The notes beneath the pieces are model-generated. The model had not been told where the DNA came from and did not search any database. It saw nothing but the letters and a program-made list of their open reading frames with translations. Positions 1-9,754 of a stretch of 64,000 bases of DNA are shown in pieces. Source of the DNA: Posidoniimonas corsicana (GTDB lineage Bacteria > Planctomycetota > Planctomycetia > Pirellulales > Lacipirellulaceae); assembly GCF_007859765.1 (NCBI RefSeq), contig NZ_SIHJ01000005.1:282488-346487 (forward strand), written 5' to 3'. Numbering within the stretch: position 1 is the stretch's first letter; every line of letters starts with the position of its first letter. Made by a program: the position numbers and the translations under genes.

Positions 1-159
1 GAGCAGCATCGGGAAGATGGTCATCCACCTCCGCCTGCCGCGGAAGCTCTGAAGGAGATCCTCCGTGAGCGGGCGGTCGCCGAGGAAGGCGTCGATCGAT
101 TCTTCTTCCTGACGGACCGCGTCACGGATCAACGCGTCGGCGTCTTGTTCGGTGCTCAT
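1..159 (-). CDS. Partial protein downstream of an ECF sigma factor, candidate anti-sigma factor
   Basis: The first 53 codons of a gene that runs off the left edge are visible. It starts at the ATG complementary to 157-159, with a good AGGAG ribosome binding site 7 bases upstream, and follows the stop of the sigma-70 gene by about 35 bases, so the two are probably co-transcribed. The visible protein begins MSTEQDADALIRDAVRQ, is acidic, and ends in a basic stretch followed by MTIFPMLL, which could be the start of a membrane segment. A soluble N-terminus followed by a membrane helix next to an ECF sigma gene fits an anti-sigma factor, but this is inference from position; no domain can be recognised in so short a fragment. 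Confidence 0.6.
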   Translation of the reverse strand, partial: MSTEQDADALIRDAVRQEEESIDAFLGDRPLTEDLLQSFRGRRRWMTIFPMLL

Positions 160-194
160 CACGCTACTCCTTGGGTTGGAAGGGTCCTGGGCTG

Positions 195-761
195 CTAGGG
201 GTTCTCTTGATCCCGCTCGATCGCGGACTTGAGCCGCTGCCGGGCGTGGTACAGCCGCGACTTGACCGTGCCGACCGGGAGGCCGGCCGCCTCGGCGATT
301 TCCGCCAGCGGCATGCCGTCCGAGTAGTGCATGGCCAGCAGCGTCTGGTCCTGACGGGGCAGACTCTTCAACATCCGCCGCACGGCGTCCCGACGGTCGG
401 TCGTCGTGTTGTCGGCGGCGGGCGTCGGCGGTTCGTCTGTTAGCGGCTCGGTTGTGTTGCGGCTGCGCTGCCGGCGGCGGATCCAGTCGGCGCACCTCCG
501 GGCGACAATCTGGTAGGCCCAGCGGCGGAAGCAGGCCGGGTCGTCCAGGCGGTCGAGCCCGCGGACGATGCCGAGCCACGCCTCTTGGGCGGCCTCGGCC
601 GCGCCGTCGGCGTTGCCGGTGAGTCGCATCGCGTGCCGGCCGAGCCGGGGGCTCCACCGCTCGACCAGCTCTTCGAGCGCGTCCTCCTCGCCGGACTGGG
701 CCCTGATCACCAGCCACTGGTTGTAGGCGTCGTCGGCGGGCGGGGGGGCGTCGGTAGGCAT
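195..761 (-). CDS. ECF-type RNA polymerase sigma factor
   Basis: A 188-residue sigma-70 family protein. A region 2-like part contains [16 protein letters not shown] and the following [20 protein letters not shown], and region 4 has the helix-turn-helix [20 protein letters not shown] followed by LYHARQRL. It should recruit RNA polymerase to a small regulon. The ATG at 761 gives the usual length for the family; an in-frame ATG at 854 would add 31 residues with no resemblance to the family, and the AGGAG before the chosen start lies rather far upstream (about 17 bases). The following gene on the same strand is probably its anti-sigma partner. The gene is divergent from the DUF255 gene at 914. 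Confidence 0.88.
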   Translation of the reverse strand: MPTDAPPPADDAYNQWLVIRAQSGEEDALEELVERWSPRLGRHAMRLTGNADGAAEAAQEAWLGIVRGLDRLDDPACFRRWAYQIVARRCADWIRRRQRSRNTTEPLTDEPPTPAADNTTTDRRDAVRRMLKSLPRQDQTLLAMHYSDGMPLAEIAEAAGLPVGTVKSRLYHARQRLKSAIERDQENP

Positions 762-913
762 GCGCGGCAGCGGGTTACTCTCCTGGTCGGCGAACGGCCG
801 CCGCGGTTCACAGGAATCCGGGAATTCTGCAAGACCCGCCGCGTTTGTTAGCATACGGGCTTGGCCCGGGCTACCGACGCCGTCCCCTCGCCCTTCCCTC
901 CCACGTAAGATTC

Positions 914-2980
914 ATGCCCAACCGCCTCGCGAACGAGTCCTCCCCCTACCTGCTGCAGCACCAGGACAACCCCGTTGACTGGCAGCCGTGGGGCGAGGAG
1001 GCGCTGGCCGAGGCCGCCCGGCGGGACGTGCCGATCTTCCTGTCGATCGGCTACTCGGCCTGCCACTGGTGCCACGTGATGGAGTACGAGAGCTTTGAGA
1101 ACCAGGCGATCGCCGACTACCTGAATGAGCACTACGTGTCGATCAAGGTAGACCGCGAGGAGCGGCCCGACCTGGACCAGATCTACATGAACGCGGTGCA
1201 GATGCTGACCGGCCGGGGCGGCTGGCCGATGAGCGTGTTCCTGACACCGCAGCTCAAGCCGTTCTACGGCGGCACCTACTGGCCGGCCTCGGCCGCGCGC
1301 GGCATGCCCGGCTTCGACCAGGTGCTGGCGGCGGTCGTCGACGCGTGGCAGAACCGCCGCGAGCAGGCCGAGCAGACCGCCATGGAGCTGACCGAGAAGA
1401 TCCAGTCGCTCGCGCTGCCCGAGCGGCGCGAGCAACAACTCGACGGCCCGCTGCTGGTCGGCGCGTGCGAGCGGCTGGAGCGGGACTTCGACCCGCAGCA
1501 CGGCGGCTTCGGCGGCGCGCCCAAGTTCCCGCAGCCGATGAACCTGCAGGCGCTGCTCCGCGGGTGGCAGCGGACCGGGCGGCAGGCGCTGCTCGACATG
1601 GTCACCACCACGCTCGACAAGATGCACGCCGGCGGCATGTACGACCACCTGGGCGGCGGCTTCGCCCGCTACAGCGTCGACGAGCGGTGGCTGGTGCCGC
1701 ACTTCGAGAAGATGCTGTACGACAACGCCAGCCTGGCGGTCGCGTACCTGGAGGGCTTCCTCGCCGCCGACGAGCCGCGGTACGCGCAGGTCACGCGCGA
1801 GACGCTCGACTACGTGCTCCGCGACATGACCGACCCGGCCGGCGGCTTCTACAGCGCCGAGGACGCCGATAGCGAGGGGCACGAGGGCAAGTTCTACGTC
1901 TGGAAGCCGGAGCAGATCCGCTCGGTGCTCGGCGAGACCGACGCCGACCTGTTCTGCCGCGTGTACGACGTCACGCCGATCGGCAACTTCGAGGGGCAGA
2001 ACATCCTCAACCTGCCCAAGAGCATCGACCAGCAGGCGCAGCTGCTAAAGCTCGACCCGGCCGACCTGTCCCAGCGCCTGGCGGCCATGCGGCAGAAGCT
2101 GCTGGCCGAGCGCGCCAAGCGGGTCCGCCCGGGGCGCGACGAAAAGGTGCTGGTCAACTGGAACGGCCTGATGATCGACGCGTTGGCCAGGGCGGGCGCC
2201 GCGCTGAGCGAGCCTCGCTACCTGGACGCCGCCCGCCGCGCCGCCGACTTCCTGCTGGCCGAGCTCTCGCCCAAGCCGGGGCGGCTGCTGCACACCTGGG
2301 CCGGCGGCCGGGCGAAGCTGAACGCGTACCTGGACGACTACGCCGCGCTGTCCGGCGCGCTTATCAGTCTGTACGAGGCGACCTTCGAGGAGCGCTACCT
2401 CGACGCCGCCGGCGGGCTGCTCGACACGGTGCTCGAGCGGTTCACCGACCCGGCCAGCGGCTCGTTCTTCTACACCTCCAACGACCACGACGAGCTGATC
2501 ACCCGCACGCTCGAGCTGACCGACAACGCCACGCCCAGCGGAGCGTCATTGGCGACCACGGCCTTGGTGCGGCTCGGCAAGCTGACCGGCAACGAGGCCT
2601 ACCTGGCCGCGGCCGACCGGGCGCTGCAGGCGTCGGCCTCGATGATGGAGCGGGTGCCGATCGCGATGGGCCAGATGCTGGTCGCGCTGGACCTGTACGC
2701 CGGGCCCACGCCGGAGCTGGTGTTCACCGGCCCGGACGCCAAGCGGCTGGCCGAGTCCACGCACCGCCGCTTCCTGCCCCGCCGGGTGATCGCCTGCCGT
2801 CCGGGCTCCGGCGGCGGGGGCGACGCGCCCGGGTCGCCGCTCCTGACCGGCACGTTCAGCGGGCGTGACGCGGCCGCCGAGTCGAGGCTGTACGTGTGCG
2901 AGAACCACGCCTGCCAGGCGCCGGTTGAGGGGAGCGAGGCGATCGTCGCGCGGCTGAAGGAGCTGACCGAAGAGCGTTAG
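914..2980 (+). CDS. DUF255 thioredoxin-fold protein (YyaL/SPATA20 family)
   Basis: A 688-residue protein beginning [20 protein letters not shown], the standard start of this family, which is why the ATG at 914 is preferred to an upstream in-frame start at 845. The N-terminal thioredoxin-like domain has a CHWC motif (C50, C53) in [11 protein letters not shown], followed by the conserved segments [16 protein letters not shown] and GRGGWPM. The rest, from about residue 190, is an alpha/alpha-barrel of the six-hairpin glycosidase type, with [22 protein letters not shown] and [11 protein letters not shown]. Family members are widespread but their reaction is not settled; no signal peptide is seen, so it is probably cytoplasmic. 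It is full length. Confidence 0.92.
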   Translation: MPNRLANESSPYLLQHQDNPVDWQPWGEEALAEAARRDVPIFLSIGYSACHWCHVMEYESFENQAIADYLNEHYVSIKVDREERPDLDQIYMNAVQMLTGRGGWPMSVFLTPQLKPFYGGTYWPASAARGMPGFDQVLAAVVDAWQNRREQAEQTAMELTEKIQSLALPERREQQLDGPLLVGACERLERDFDPQHGGFGGAPKFPQPMNLQALLRGWQRTGRQALLDMVTTTLDKMHAGGMYDHLGGGFARYSVDERWLVPHFEKMLYDNASLAVAYLEGFLAADEPRYAQVTRETLDYVLRDMTDPAGGFYSAEDADSEGHEGKFYVWKPEQIRSVLGETDADLFCRVYDVTPIGNFEGQNILNLPKSIDQQAQLLKLDPADLSQRLAAMRQKLLAERAKRVRPGRDEKVLVNWNGLMIDALARAGAALSEPRYLDAARRAADFLLAELSPKPGRLLHTWAGGRAKLNAYLDDYAALSGALISLYEATFEERYLDAAGGLLDTVLERFTDPASGSFFYTSNDHDELITRTLELTDNATPSGASLATTALVRLGKLTGNEAYLAAADRALQASASMMERVPIAMGQMLVALDLYAGPTPELVFTGPDAKRLAESTHRRFLPRRVIACRPGSGGGGDAPGSPLLTGTFSGRDAAAESRLYVCENHACQAPVEGSEAIVARLKELTEER

Positions 2981-3006
2981 CCTCGAGCAGCAAGCAGGAG
3001 ACCCTC

Positions 3007-3141
3007 CAGCCGACAGATTACTTCTGTCGGAGGCGCCACGCTGAGCGTTGCCACGGGAAGCTATAGAAAACCAGCGCTTTGGCGGTGGCAAGCAGTGGGG
3101 GCTTAAATCCGGGGCATCCGACGGATGTAATCCGTCGGCTG
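3007..3141. repeat. 135-bp element with palindromic terminal inverted repeats
   Basis: The intergenic space between the convergent DUF255 and sulfatase genes holds two 25-base ends, 3007-3031 and 3117-3141, that are imperfect inverted copies of each other (3 mismatches by eye). Each end is itself palindromic: CCGACAGATTACTTCTGTCGG on the left is matched by CCGACGGATGTAATCCGTCGG on the right, with stems CCGACRGA/TCYGTCGG. An inner inverted repeat TTGCCAC/GTGGCAA lies between them. There is no coding capacity. It could be a small non-autonomous mobile repeat, a bidirectional terminator, or both. Confidence 0.6.
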
Positions 3142-3169
3142 TTGTGTGTGCGTTTAACGTAGCCCTGCG

Positions 3170-4552
3170 CTACTCTCGTTCGACTGCCCAGTCCCGCGGC
3201 GCGACAAATCCCTCACGGCCCTCACCATACGGCAAGCTCTGCACGTCGGAGGTCAGCGATTCGAATGCGGCCAGCTCGCGTCGGAGCGCTTCGGCGACCG
3301 TGGGGTGTTGGTCGGCCAGGTCGGCGCGTTCGGCCGGGCGGGCGGACATCTCGAACAGCTTGCCGTCTTTCAGCTTCCAGTCCTGGGTGACAACCGCGTG
3401 GTGGCCCAGGTAGAGCGACCGGTCGGCGGGCGGCGCAGAACCGCCGAGCAACGGCAGCAGGTTGACGCCATCGATCTCGTTCCGCGGCGTCGGCGCACCA
3501 CCGGCGGCCGCCAGCAGTGTCGGCAGCACGTCGATGTATGCGGTCAGCGCGTCGAGCTTGCGTCCGCCTGTGATGCGGGCCGGCCAACGCACGATCGTCG
3601 GCACGCGGACGCCGCCCTCCCACACGCTCCCCTTGGCGCCGCGCAACGGCTTGTTGCTGCCGCCGTGCTGGGGCGTGCCGCCGTTGTCGCTCAGGAACCA
3701 CACCAGGGTGTTCTCTGCCTGGCCGCTTTGGTCGATCGCGTCGAGCACCCGGCCGACGCCCCGATCGAGCGCGTCGACCATCGCGCGGAACGTCTGCCGC
3801 TTGGTGTTGCCACGCCCCCTCAGGTCGGCGGCTGCGTTTTTGCTGCCGAACCGCGGCCGGTCAGGGTCAAAGCCCTGCCGGGCCAACGCCTGCTGTTCGG
3901 CCTGCAGCGGCGAGTGCGGCGCGTTAAATGGGACGTAGAGGAAGAACGGCGCCTCACCGCGGTGGTCGCCGATGAACCGGACCGCCTCGTCGGCCAACAG
4001 CGTCGTCGCGTAGCCCTGGTCGCGGCTGGGCTGGAACCCACGGTACCAGTCGAGCTCGCCCTCACGCTCGTGGGTGAAGTAGTCGATAGCGCCGTTGAGG
4101 TGACCATAGAACTCGGTGAAGCCGCGCGACAGTGGGTGGTACCGGCGCCGCGAGTGCCCCAGGTGCCACTTGCCCACGCACGCACGCCGCTGGTAGCCGG
4201 CTTCGGCGAGCAGCTCCGGCAGGCACTGCTCATCGGTCGACAGGCCGAAGTCCCGCCAGGGAGGAATGACGTCGTTGTGCAGGCCGAAGCGGTGAGGGTA
4301 GCGGCCGGTCATCAGCCCGGCCCGAGTAGGAGAGCAAACCGGGCAGACGTAGAACCGATCGAGCTCGACGCCGGCGGCCGCCAGCCGATCGATGTGGGGG
4401 GTGTTTACCCTGGCGTTGTGGTAGCCGACATCGTTCCACCCGAGGTCGTCGGCGACCAGCAGCACGATATTTGGCGGCGCGGCGACCACTTGGTCGCAGC
4501 ACGCCGTCGCGAAAGCTGCCAACACCGCGCCGCGCCAAATGAGTCCCGCCAT
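3170..4552 (-). CDS. Secreted sulfatase (arylsulfatase family)
   Basis: A 460-residue family S1-type sulfatase. It has a signal peptide (MAGLIWRGAVLAAFATACC...VVAA, cleavage near residue 25), the metal-binding start PNIVLLVADDLGWNDVGYHN (D35, D36), and the sulfatase signature CSPTRAGLMTGRYPHR with C73 as the residue expected to become formylglycine. Further down are GKWHLGHS, a second family motif, and FLSDNGG. It would hydrolyse sulfate esters in the periplasm or outside the cell, probably on sulfated polysaccharides. An in-frame TTG at 4576 is a possible but poorer start. No maturation enzyme is encoded nearby. Substrate cannot be deduced. Confidence 0.93.
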   Translation of the reverse strand: MAGLIWRGAVLAAFATACCDQVVAAPPNIVLLVADDLGWNDVGYHNARVNTPHIDRLAAAGVELDRFYVCPVCSPTRAGLMTGRYPHRFGLHNDVIPPWRDFGLSTDEQCLPELLAEAGYQRRACVGKWHLGHSRRRYHPLSRGFTEFYGHLNGAIDYFTHEREGELDWYRGFQPSRDQGYATTLLADEAVRFIGDHRGEAPFFLYVPFNAPHSPLQAEQQALARQGFDPDRPRFGSKNAAADLRGRGNTKRQTFRAMVDALDRGVGRVLDAIDQSGQAENTLVWFLSDNGGTPQHGGSNKPLRGAKGSVWEGGVRVPTIVRWPARITGGRKLDALTAYIDVLPTLLAAAGGAPTPRNEIDGVNLLPLLGGSAPPADRSLYLGHHAVVTQDWKLKDGKLFEMSARPAERADLADQHPTVAEALRRELAAFESLTSDVQSLPYGEGREGFVAPRDWAVERE

Positions 4553-4710
4553 CACTGCTTCTCGCCAAGGGGCCAATGCTGGTCCATGTCAACGGCTCCG
4601 GGAACGGCGTTCTTGATTGAGCACGCCGGGGTGGGCGATTAGACTCACGAGGGCGTCGCCTCATCGCTCTGCTTGTCACCACAGCTGTCCGCTTGCCGAG
4701 AGCTAGCCTA

Positions 4711-5349
4711 ATGTATCGCAACACGCTGCTGATTGCCTCCTGCTCGCTGCTGCTTTGCGCGTCACGCTGTGCCGCGTTTGGTGTCCCAGAGCCGGTCTTC
4801 GTGATCGAGCCCGACAACTATGCCGACGGCACGGTGCTCAACAGCATCTCGCCGCTGGTGACGCTCTCAACCGGCGCGTTCAGCGACAATCGCCCCACAT
4901 TTGATGTCGTTGCATCGACCGACCCGCAGGACGCGTCGACCGGCGCCAAGGTGTTCGCCCACGGCGGTGGCGTCTCGTTCTTCAACTCCGGCCGGACATT
5001 CCGGATGGACTTCCCCAGCCCGCCACGCAAGGTCGAACTCGACTACATCGCCAGCGGCTTCTTCGACAACCTCTACCTGGGGCGGATCGAGGGGTACGAC
5101 ACCGCGGGCAACCTGATCGAGGTCGACGAGACCGCGCTGCTCGCCGGCGGGCAGTTCGAGACGCTCACCCTCTCGGCGCCCGGCATCGCCTACGCGGTCG
5201 CCTACCCGCCCGAAGACTCGTTCGGCGATTTTGACTTCCTGCGGATCACGGCGCCCGAGCCAACTGGCCTACTGCTGGCCGTGACGGCCTTTGCAGTGGC
5301 AGCCGGTAGGCGGTCGCGGGCCGGACGGGCCCGGACCTCTATCCAGTGA
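4711..5349 (+). CDS. PEP-CTERM sorted exported protein
   Basis: A 212-residue protein with an N-terminal signal peptide (MYRNTLLIASCSLLLCASRCAA), a beta-rich body (residues about 25-190, including YNFE-poor but Asp/Gly-rich strands such as KVELDYIASGFFDNLYLG), and a C-terminal tail made of APEP, a hydrophobic helix and a basic end RRSRAGRAR. This is the standard PEP-CTERM arrangement for handling by an exosortase. The body resembles a carbohydrate-binding or lectin-like beta-sandwich, but I do not recognise a named family. The gene diverges from the sulfatase at 4552; no further operon partner is clear. Confidence 0.8.
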   Translation: MYRNTLLIASCSLLLCASRCAAFGVPEPVFVIEPDNYADGTVLNSISPLVTLSTGAFSDNRPTFDVVASTDPQDASTGAKVFAHGGGVSFFNSGRTFRMDFPSPPRKVELDYIASGFFDNLYLGRIEGYDTAGNLIEVDETALLAGGQFETLTLSAPGIAYAVAYPPEDSFGDFDFLRITAPEPTGLLLAVTAFAVAAGRRSRAGRARTSIQ

Positions 5350-5483
5350 GCGGCCCTGCAAGCGGGCCGGGAGAATCTGGAACTCTTTCTCAGAATTGTG
5401 CACGGATCGGGCCGCGGTTAGCCACTAACAGCAGTGGACGGTCGATATATGCCGCCATTCTGCCTCCAACCGCGACGAATCCC

Positions 5484-7760
5484 ATGCGTCTGACACTCCG
5501 CACCCTGCTGGCCTACCTCGACAACATCCTGGAGCCCCAGGACCAGGAAGAACTCTCCCGCAGGGTCGCGGCGAGCGACGTCGCGAACGACCTGCTGCAC
5601 CGCACGCGGGACGCCACGCGGCGGCTGCGCCAGCCGGCGCCCGACGTGAACGCCAGCGGCCCGCAGAGCGACGCCAACACAGTCGCGGAGTACCTGGACA
5701 ACACGCTGCCGCCGGACGACGTCACGGAATTTGAGCGGCGGTGCCTGGACCTCGAGACCTTCCCCGACGCCGACTCGCACCTGGCCGAGACGGCCTTGTG
5801 CCACCACGTGCTGACCATGGTGCTGGGCCAACGGGCGGATATCGACCCGGCCACCAAGCAACGGCTGTACGCCATGGGCCGTGGCGCGGCGGCCGCGACC
5901 GCCGCCCCTCCGGCCGAGCCCCAGGAAGTGGGTCCGCCGGTGCACGAGCACAGCAGCGTCGCGGAGATCCCGGACTACCTGCGGGCCTCGGAGCGGTCGG
6001 TTGTCAGCCGGCTGCTGCCAGCGATAGCGGCGTTGCTGCTGCTGGCGGTGACCGCGTTCCTGGCGTTTGGCCCCGGTGGCTGGATGCGCGAGAAGGGCGA
6101 GCCGGTCGCCGCGAACAACGGGGCCGCCAGCCCGGCAGAGGCCGGCGCCGCGTCCCCCGAGGAGGGCGAGCCAGCGCCTATCGTGCCGCCGATCGACGAG
6201 CCACAAACCGGCGGCGACACGCCCGGCGGCGTGGCGGATGGAGAACCAGAAGACGAGCCCTCCGGCGACCCAGACGAAGTAATCTCGGAGGAGACCGTCG
6301 TCGAGGTTGAGGAGCCAATCGACCCGGCCGCCGGCGTCCCCGGCGTGGGCGTGGTTGACGAGGGCATGGCCGACGAAGCATCGGGCGAGACCGCCACGGT
6401 GTCCGAGCAGGGGCCCGACCCGCTGGAAGGGGTCGACCCGCCGATCCCCGGTGTCCCAACCGCGCCCGGTGAGGCGTTGGCCGACGCGCCAACCGGAGAA
6501 GGCGGCGAGGAAGCAATGACGACCGACCCCGCCGAGGCGGTCGCGTCGGACGACAGCTCCGAAGAGGGCGCCGACCCACTGGAGCCGGTCGAGCCGGAGC
6601 CGCCCAAGCGGCTCGGCATGGTGTTCTCCCAGGGCGCGGTGCTGCTGCGGCTGGACGAGGCCACCGACCAGCCGGTCTGGCGCCGCGTCGCGGACCGCGC
6701 CGAGGTGATGCCCGGCGAGAAGCTGCTGTCGCTGCCGACCTACCGGCCGGCCGTGGCGTTCGACTCCGAGATCGTGCTCGACCTGTTCGACGGAACCCGG
6801 GTCAACGTGGGTTCGCTCGGCGAGTCGACCCCAGAAGTGAACGTGGTCTACGGCCGCCTGCTGCTGACCAACATGGGCAAGACGCCCGCGGAGCTGTCAT
6901 TCTCGCTGGGCGAGCGGTTCGGCCGGCTCACCCTCGGCGAGGCGTCGTCGCTGGCGATCGAGGTCGAGCGGCTCTTCCAGCCCGGGGTCGACCCGCGGCA
7001 GCAGGCCGCGCCGCTGGTGGCGGAGTGCTACGCGCCGGTGGGGGACGTTGAGTGGGCCGGCGCCGACTTTGAGATCAACGCCGCGGACCGCGGCATGTGG
7101 ATGATCTCCGACCAAGAGGTCAGCGAGATCCAGCCCTACTCCACCGACCCCACCTGGCTGGAGGACCGCACGCCGTCGCGGGTGACCCGCGAGGCGTCCC
7201 CCCGCCTGGCGGCCCAGATCCAGGTCGGTCCGCCCGCCTGGACGCAGCTATCGGCCATCAACAACTCGCGGCTCAAGGAGGTGCGGGCGCTGGCCAACAT
7301 CTGCGCGGTGCACATCGGCCAGTTTGACGCGATCGTCAAGGCGCTGCGTGACGAGGAGCAGTCCCTGTCCTGGAGCGAGGAGATCGCCGCGCTGCGGTTC
7401 GCCATGGCCAGCAGCCCAGCCCTGGCCCAGGCGGTGAACGATGAGCTCTACCGCCAGCGGCCCGAAGAAGTAGCGGAGGAGGTCTGGGAGATGCTCTGCG
7501 GCTACAACCTGCAGCAGGTGGGCGAGGACCCGGACGCCTGGCGGGTGGGCGCCATGCGGACGCTTATCGACCGCCTGTCCAGCGATCAGCTCGACGTGCG
7601 GGTGCTGGCAAACACCAACCTGGAGCAGATCACCGGCCGGCGGGGCGTGTTTAATCCGATCGGCACCTCGGGCGCCCGCGAGACCAGCATCAACCGCCAG
7701 CGGTCCCGGCTGGAGTCGGGCGAGCTGAAGCCCGCCGGGCTGACCTCGGCCGCCCCGTAA
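5484..7760 (+). CDS. Single-pass membrane protein with duplicated N-terminal YLDN modules and a FecR-like region
   Basis: A 758-residue protein. Two related N-terminal modules are visible: LLAYLDNILEPQDQEELSRR (from residue 8) and VAEYLDNTLPPDDVTEFERR (from about residue 71), each like the cytosolic part of planctomycete anti-sigma-type proteins. A membrane helix follows at about residues 178-197 (LLPAIAALLLLAVTAFLAFG), then a long Pro/Glu/Gly-rich acidic linker to about residue 370. From about 374 to 505 a beta-rich section contains GEKLLSLPTYRPAVAFDSEI and LDLFDGTRVNVGSL, resembling FecR domains. A helical C-terminal part follows. ATG 5484 is preferred over an earlier in-frame start at 5346 because the upstream residues look non-coding. 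A signalling role is inference. Confidence 0.75.
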   Translation: MRLTLRTLLAYLDNILEPQDQEELSRRVAASDVANDLLHRTRDATRRLRQPAPDVNASGPQSDANTVAEYLDNTLPPDDVTEFERRCLDLETFPDADSHLAETALCHHVLTMVLGQRADIDPATKQRLYAMGRGAAAATAAPPAEPQEVGPPVHEHSSVAEIPDYLRASERSVVSRLLPAIAALLLLAVTAFLAFGPGGWMREKGEPVAANNGAASPAEAGAASPEEGEPAPIVPPIDEPQTGGDTPGGVADGEPEDEPSGDPDEVISEETVVEVEEPIDPAAGVPGVGVVDEGMADEASGETATVSEQGPDPLEGVDPPIPGVPTAPGEALADAPTGEGGEEAMTTDPAEAVASDDSSEEGADPLEPVEPEPPKRLGMVFSQGAVLLRLDEATDQPVWRRVADRAEVMPGEKLLSLPTYRPAVAFDSEIVLDLFDGTRVNVGSLGESTPEVNVVYGRLLLTNMGKTPAELSFSLGERFGRLTLGEASSLAIEVERLFQPGVDPRQQAAPLVAECYAPVGDVEWAGADFEINAADRGMWMISDQEVSEIQPYSTDPTWLEDRTPSRVTREASPRLAAQIQVGPPAWTQLSAINNSRLKEVRALANICAVHIGQFDAIVKALRDEEQSLSWSEEIAALRFAMASSPALAQAVNDELYRQRPEEVAEEVWEMLCGYNLQQVGEDPDAWRVGAMRTLIDRLSSDQLDVRVLANTNLEQITGRRGVFNPIGTSGARETSINRQRSRLESGELKPAGLTSAAP

Positions 7761-8005
7761 CGCCGGGCAGGGCGAATTCCCGGCCCGTGGGGCTACAATA
7801 GCCGGTCCGGGACGCAGCTTTCCCGGAGTTTTCTCGCCCGGCGGGGCCGATTAGTGCCCCGGCCGGCCCCGAACCTGTAGCCCGGGCCGCCGGCCCGAGC
7901 TCGGTTCCGTCTTTTTCCCGCCGCCGCTACAATGAGCCTCTTGGCCGCTGCGGCCCTCATCCCCTCTTTGACCGTTATCAGTTACGTATTTCGAAGGAAA
8001 ACTCG

Positions 8006-8371
8006 GTGCAGATTAACGTCACGACCAGGCACGGGCACCTGAATGAAGCAACCCAGGAGAAGCTGACGGCGAAAGCGGAGAAACTGCAGCGGTTCTTTGA
8101 GCGACTCAGCGCGATCGAGATTGTGGTGGACCTGAAGGACCCCCACCGCCCGCGTGTGGACGTGAATGTATCGGCGGAGCACAAACACGACTTTGTGTCG
8201 CACGATCAAGGCGATAACCTAATAGCGGTAGCCGACAGCGCCCTGCACAAGATGGAGGAGCAGCTGCGCCGCTACAAGGAGAAGGTACAAAACCGCCACC
8301 GCGACGCGTCGGTCAAGCGGCTCGAAGACGAGACCGTCGAGATGGGCGGGGACGAAGACGGCGATTCCTGA
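8006..8371 (+). CDS. hpf: Ribosome hibernation promoting factor, short form
   Basis: A 121-residue HPF/YfiA-family protein. It begins MQINVTTRHGHLNEATQEKL and has the family's beta-alpha-beta pattern, with a basic second helix ALHKMEEQLRRYKEKVQNRH. It binds the 30S subunit and silences ribosomes when growth stops. The start codon is GTG at 8006 with an AAGGA about 8 bases upstream. The long-form C-terminal dimerisation domain is absent. It is the first gene of a plus-strand run with EIIA, HPr, EI and RNase E/G, an arrangement that recalls the rpoN-hpf-ptsN cluster of proteobacteria, but no rpoN is seen here. Confidence 0.9.
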   Translation: MQINVTTRHGHLNEATQEKLTAKAEKLQRFFERLSAIEIVVDLKDPHRPRVDVNVSAEHKHDFVSHDQGDNLIAVADSALHKMEEQLRRYKEKVQNRHRDASVKRLEDETVEMGGDEDGDS

Positions 8372-8542
8372 TCGCCACCCAACGAGGCCGGCGCCCGGGA
8401 GCACCGTTCCCCGGCGGCCGAGCCCCAGCAGAAGAGCCACGGCGGGCGGGCCGCAGCAGATCGACCCGCCGCCCGGCGGGCCCCGGTAGGGCCGTCCGCC
8501 GCGCACCAGACACAGCGTAAGACACAAGGAAACCAGTAACCG

Positions 8543-9019
8543 ATGAAATTCTCTGACTTCATCAGCAAGGACGCGATCCGTCCCCGCCTGGAGGCGACCG
8601 ACAAAGAGTCCGTGATCCGCGAGATGGCCACCGCCCTGATGGAGGCCGGCGAGATCGCCGAGGAAAACTTTGACAGCATCGTTCAGGCGATCATGAAACG
8701 CGAGGAGCTCGGCAGCACCGGCATCGGCCGGGGCGTCGCGGTCCCGCACACCAAGCACCCCACGGTCAACAAGCTGTGCGGCGCAGTGGCGGTGAGCGAG
8801 AACGGCGTCGAGTTCGAGAGCCTGGACGGCGAGAAGGTCCACCTGCTGTTCCTGCTGGTGTCGCCGCCGGACCGCCCGGGCGACCACCTGCGGGCGCTGG
8901 AGAACATCTCGCGTCAGCTGCGGGACGACTCCTTCTGCCGGTTCCTGAAGCAGAGCTCCACCGCGGAAGACATCTGGCAGCTGCTGGAAGAAGCGGACAA
9001 CAACCAGTTCGGTAACTAG
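8543..9019 (+). CDS. ptsN: PTS EIIA domain protein, nitrogen/fructose type
   Basis: A 158-residue stand-alone EIIA domain of the mannitol/fructose/nitrogen class. The phosphorylation site is H69 in GRGVAVPHTKH, and the flanking features REELGSTGIG and LLFLLVSPPDRPGDHLRAL are typical. HPr would pass phosphate to it. No EIIB or EIIC partner or sugar permease is present in the window, so a regulatory role is more likely than sugar uptake; that is inference. An AAGGA lies about 15 bases before the ATG. It follows hpf by about 170 bases and precedes HPr by 45 bases. Confidence 0.9.
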   Translation: MKFSDFISKDAIRPRLEATDKESVIREMATALMEAGEIAEENFDSIVQAIMKREELGSTGIGRGVAVPHTKHPTVNKLCGAVAVSENGVEFESLDGEKVHLLFLLVSPPDRPGDHLRALENISRQLRDDSFCRFLKQSSTAEDIWQLLEEADNNQFGN

Positions 9020-9064
9020 CCGCACCCGTCCGCGGCGCCGACACGCCCTGGCGATGGCATTGCG

Positions 9065-9379
9065 ATGGCCGACGTGCAACAAACACAAGACGTCCTGGTG
9101 AAGAACCCGCACGGGTTGCACATCCGCCCGGCTAGCATCGTCGCCACCGAGGCCATGCGGTACGAGTCGCAGATCACGCTTGAGTTAGAGGGATACAAGG
9201 TAGACGCCAAGGCGGCCCTGCAGATCATGACGCTGGGCGCCAGAGAAGGCTCGACGATCACTGTCGCGGCGAGCGGGGCCGACGCCCAGCAGGCCGTGCA
9301 GAAGATCGCCGAGCTGATCGGCGGCTACTACGAGAACGACGACCACGACCAATCAGCGACGCAGGATCAGGCGGGCTGA
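9065..9379 (+). CDS. ptsH: Phosphocarrier protein HPr
   Basis: A 104-residue HPr. The active-site histidine is H19 in NPHGLHIRPAS, and the following residues carry the expected helix and strand pattern ending in TITVAASGADAQQAVQKIAEL. The position that holds the regulatory Ser46 in Gram-positive HPr (in NLKSIMGVMSLG) is alanine here (A50 in DAKAALQIMTLG), so HPr-kinase control through that serine should be absent. The acidic C-terminal extension YYENDDHDQSATQDQAG goes beyond the usual end. It is flanked by EIIA upstream and EI downstream on the same strand. Confidence 0.92.
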   Translation: MADVQQTQDVLVKNPHGLHIRPASIVATEAMRYESQITLELEGYKVDAKAALQIMTLGAREGSTITVAASGADAQQAVQKIAELIGGYYENDDHDQSATQDQAG

Positions 9380-9754
9380 GCGGCATTCCAAGCGGCGGCG
9401 GCGGGCCCTGCCCGCAGCGACCGCCGGGCGCCGCACGCCCCCGGGCCGAGCGCCGGCTGGGTCGGTGGTCGAAAGCTGGCCCGCCCCCGGCGGGCGAGGC
9501 GGCCTTGACGACGCGGCCACCGCCCGCCGCCAAGGCCGATCACTAACACAGACACAACAGCACACCCACAGCCCGGCAGCGCAGGCGACCGCCGCGCAGG
9601 CCGGGGCCCGGGAGCGGCCCGACGCGCCGTCCGCCCGTCGCACACGGCGACCGGCCGCGCGCCAAACCCCGGGGGTCGAGGGCGGCGCGGCCGCCCTGGC
9701 GCGGGGCCACGCCCCCGACGCCGCGGCCCGGCGGGTTGTGCCCGAAAGGGCGCT
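9380..9754. other. Intergenic region between HPr and EI genes
   Basis: About 375 bases of very GC-rich sequence with no convincing gene. Open frames here lack ribosome binding sites and domain-like sequence. A ribosome binding site (GAAAGGGCGCT) sits just before the EI start. The length is unusual within an otherwise tight pathway cluster, and may hold a promoter, but no clear -10/-35 pair was seen. Confidence 0.5.

Noticed and set aside
3305..4642. Long plus-strand open frame opposite the sulfatase
   Set aside because: The minus strand carries a sulfatase with signal peptide and the CSPTRAG signature. The plus frame has Arg/Val-rich low-complexity sequence only.
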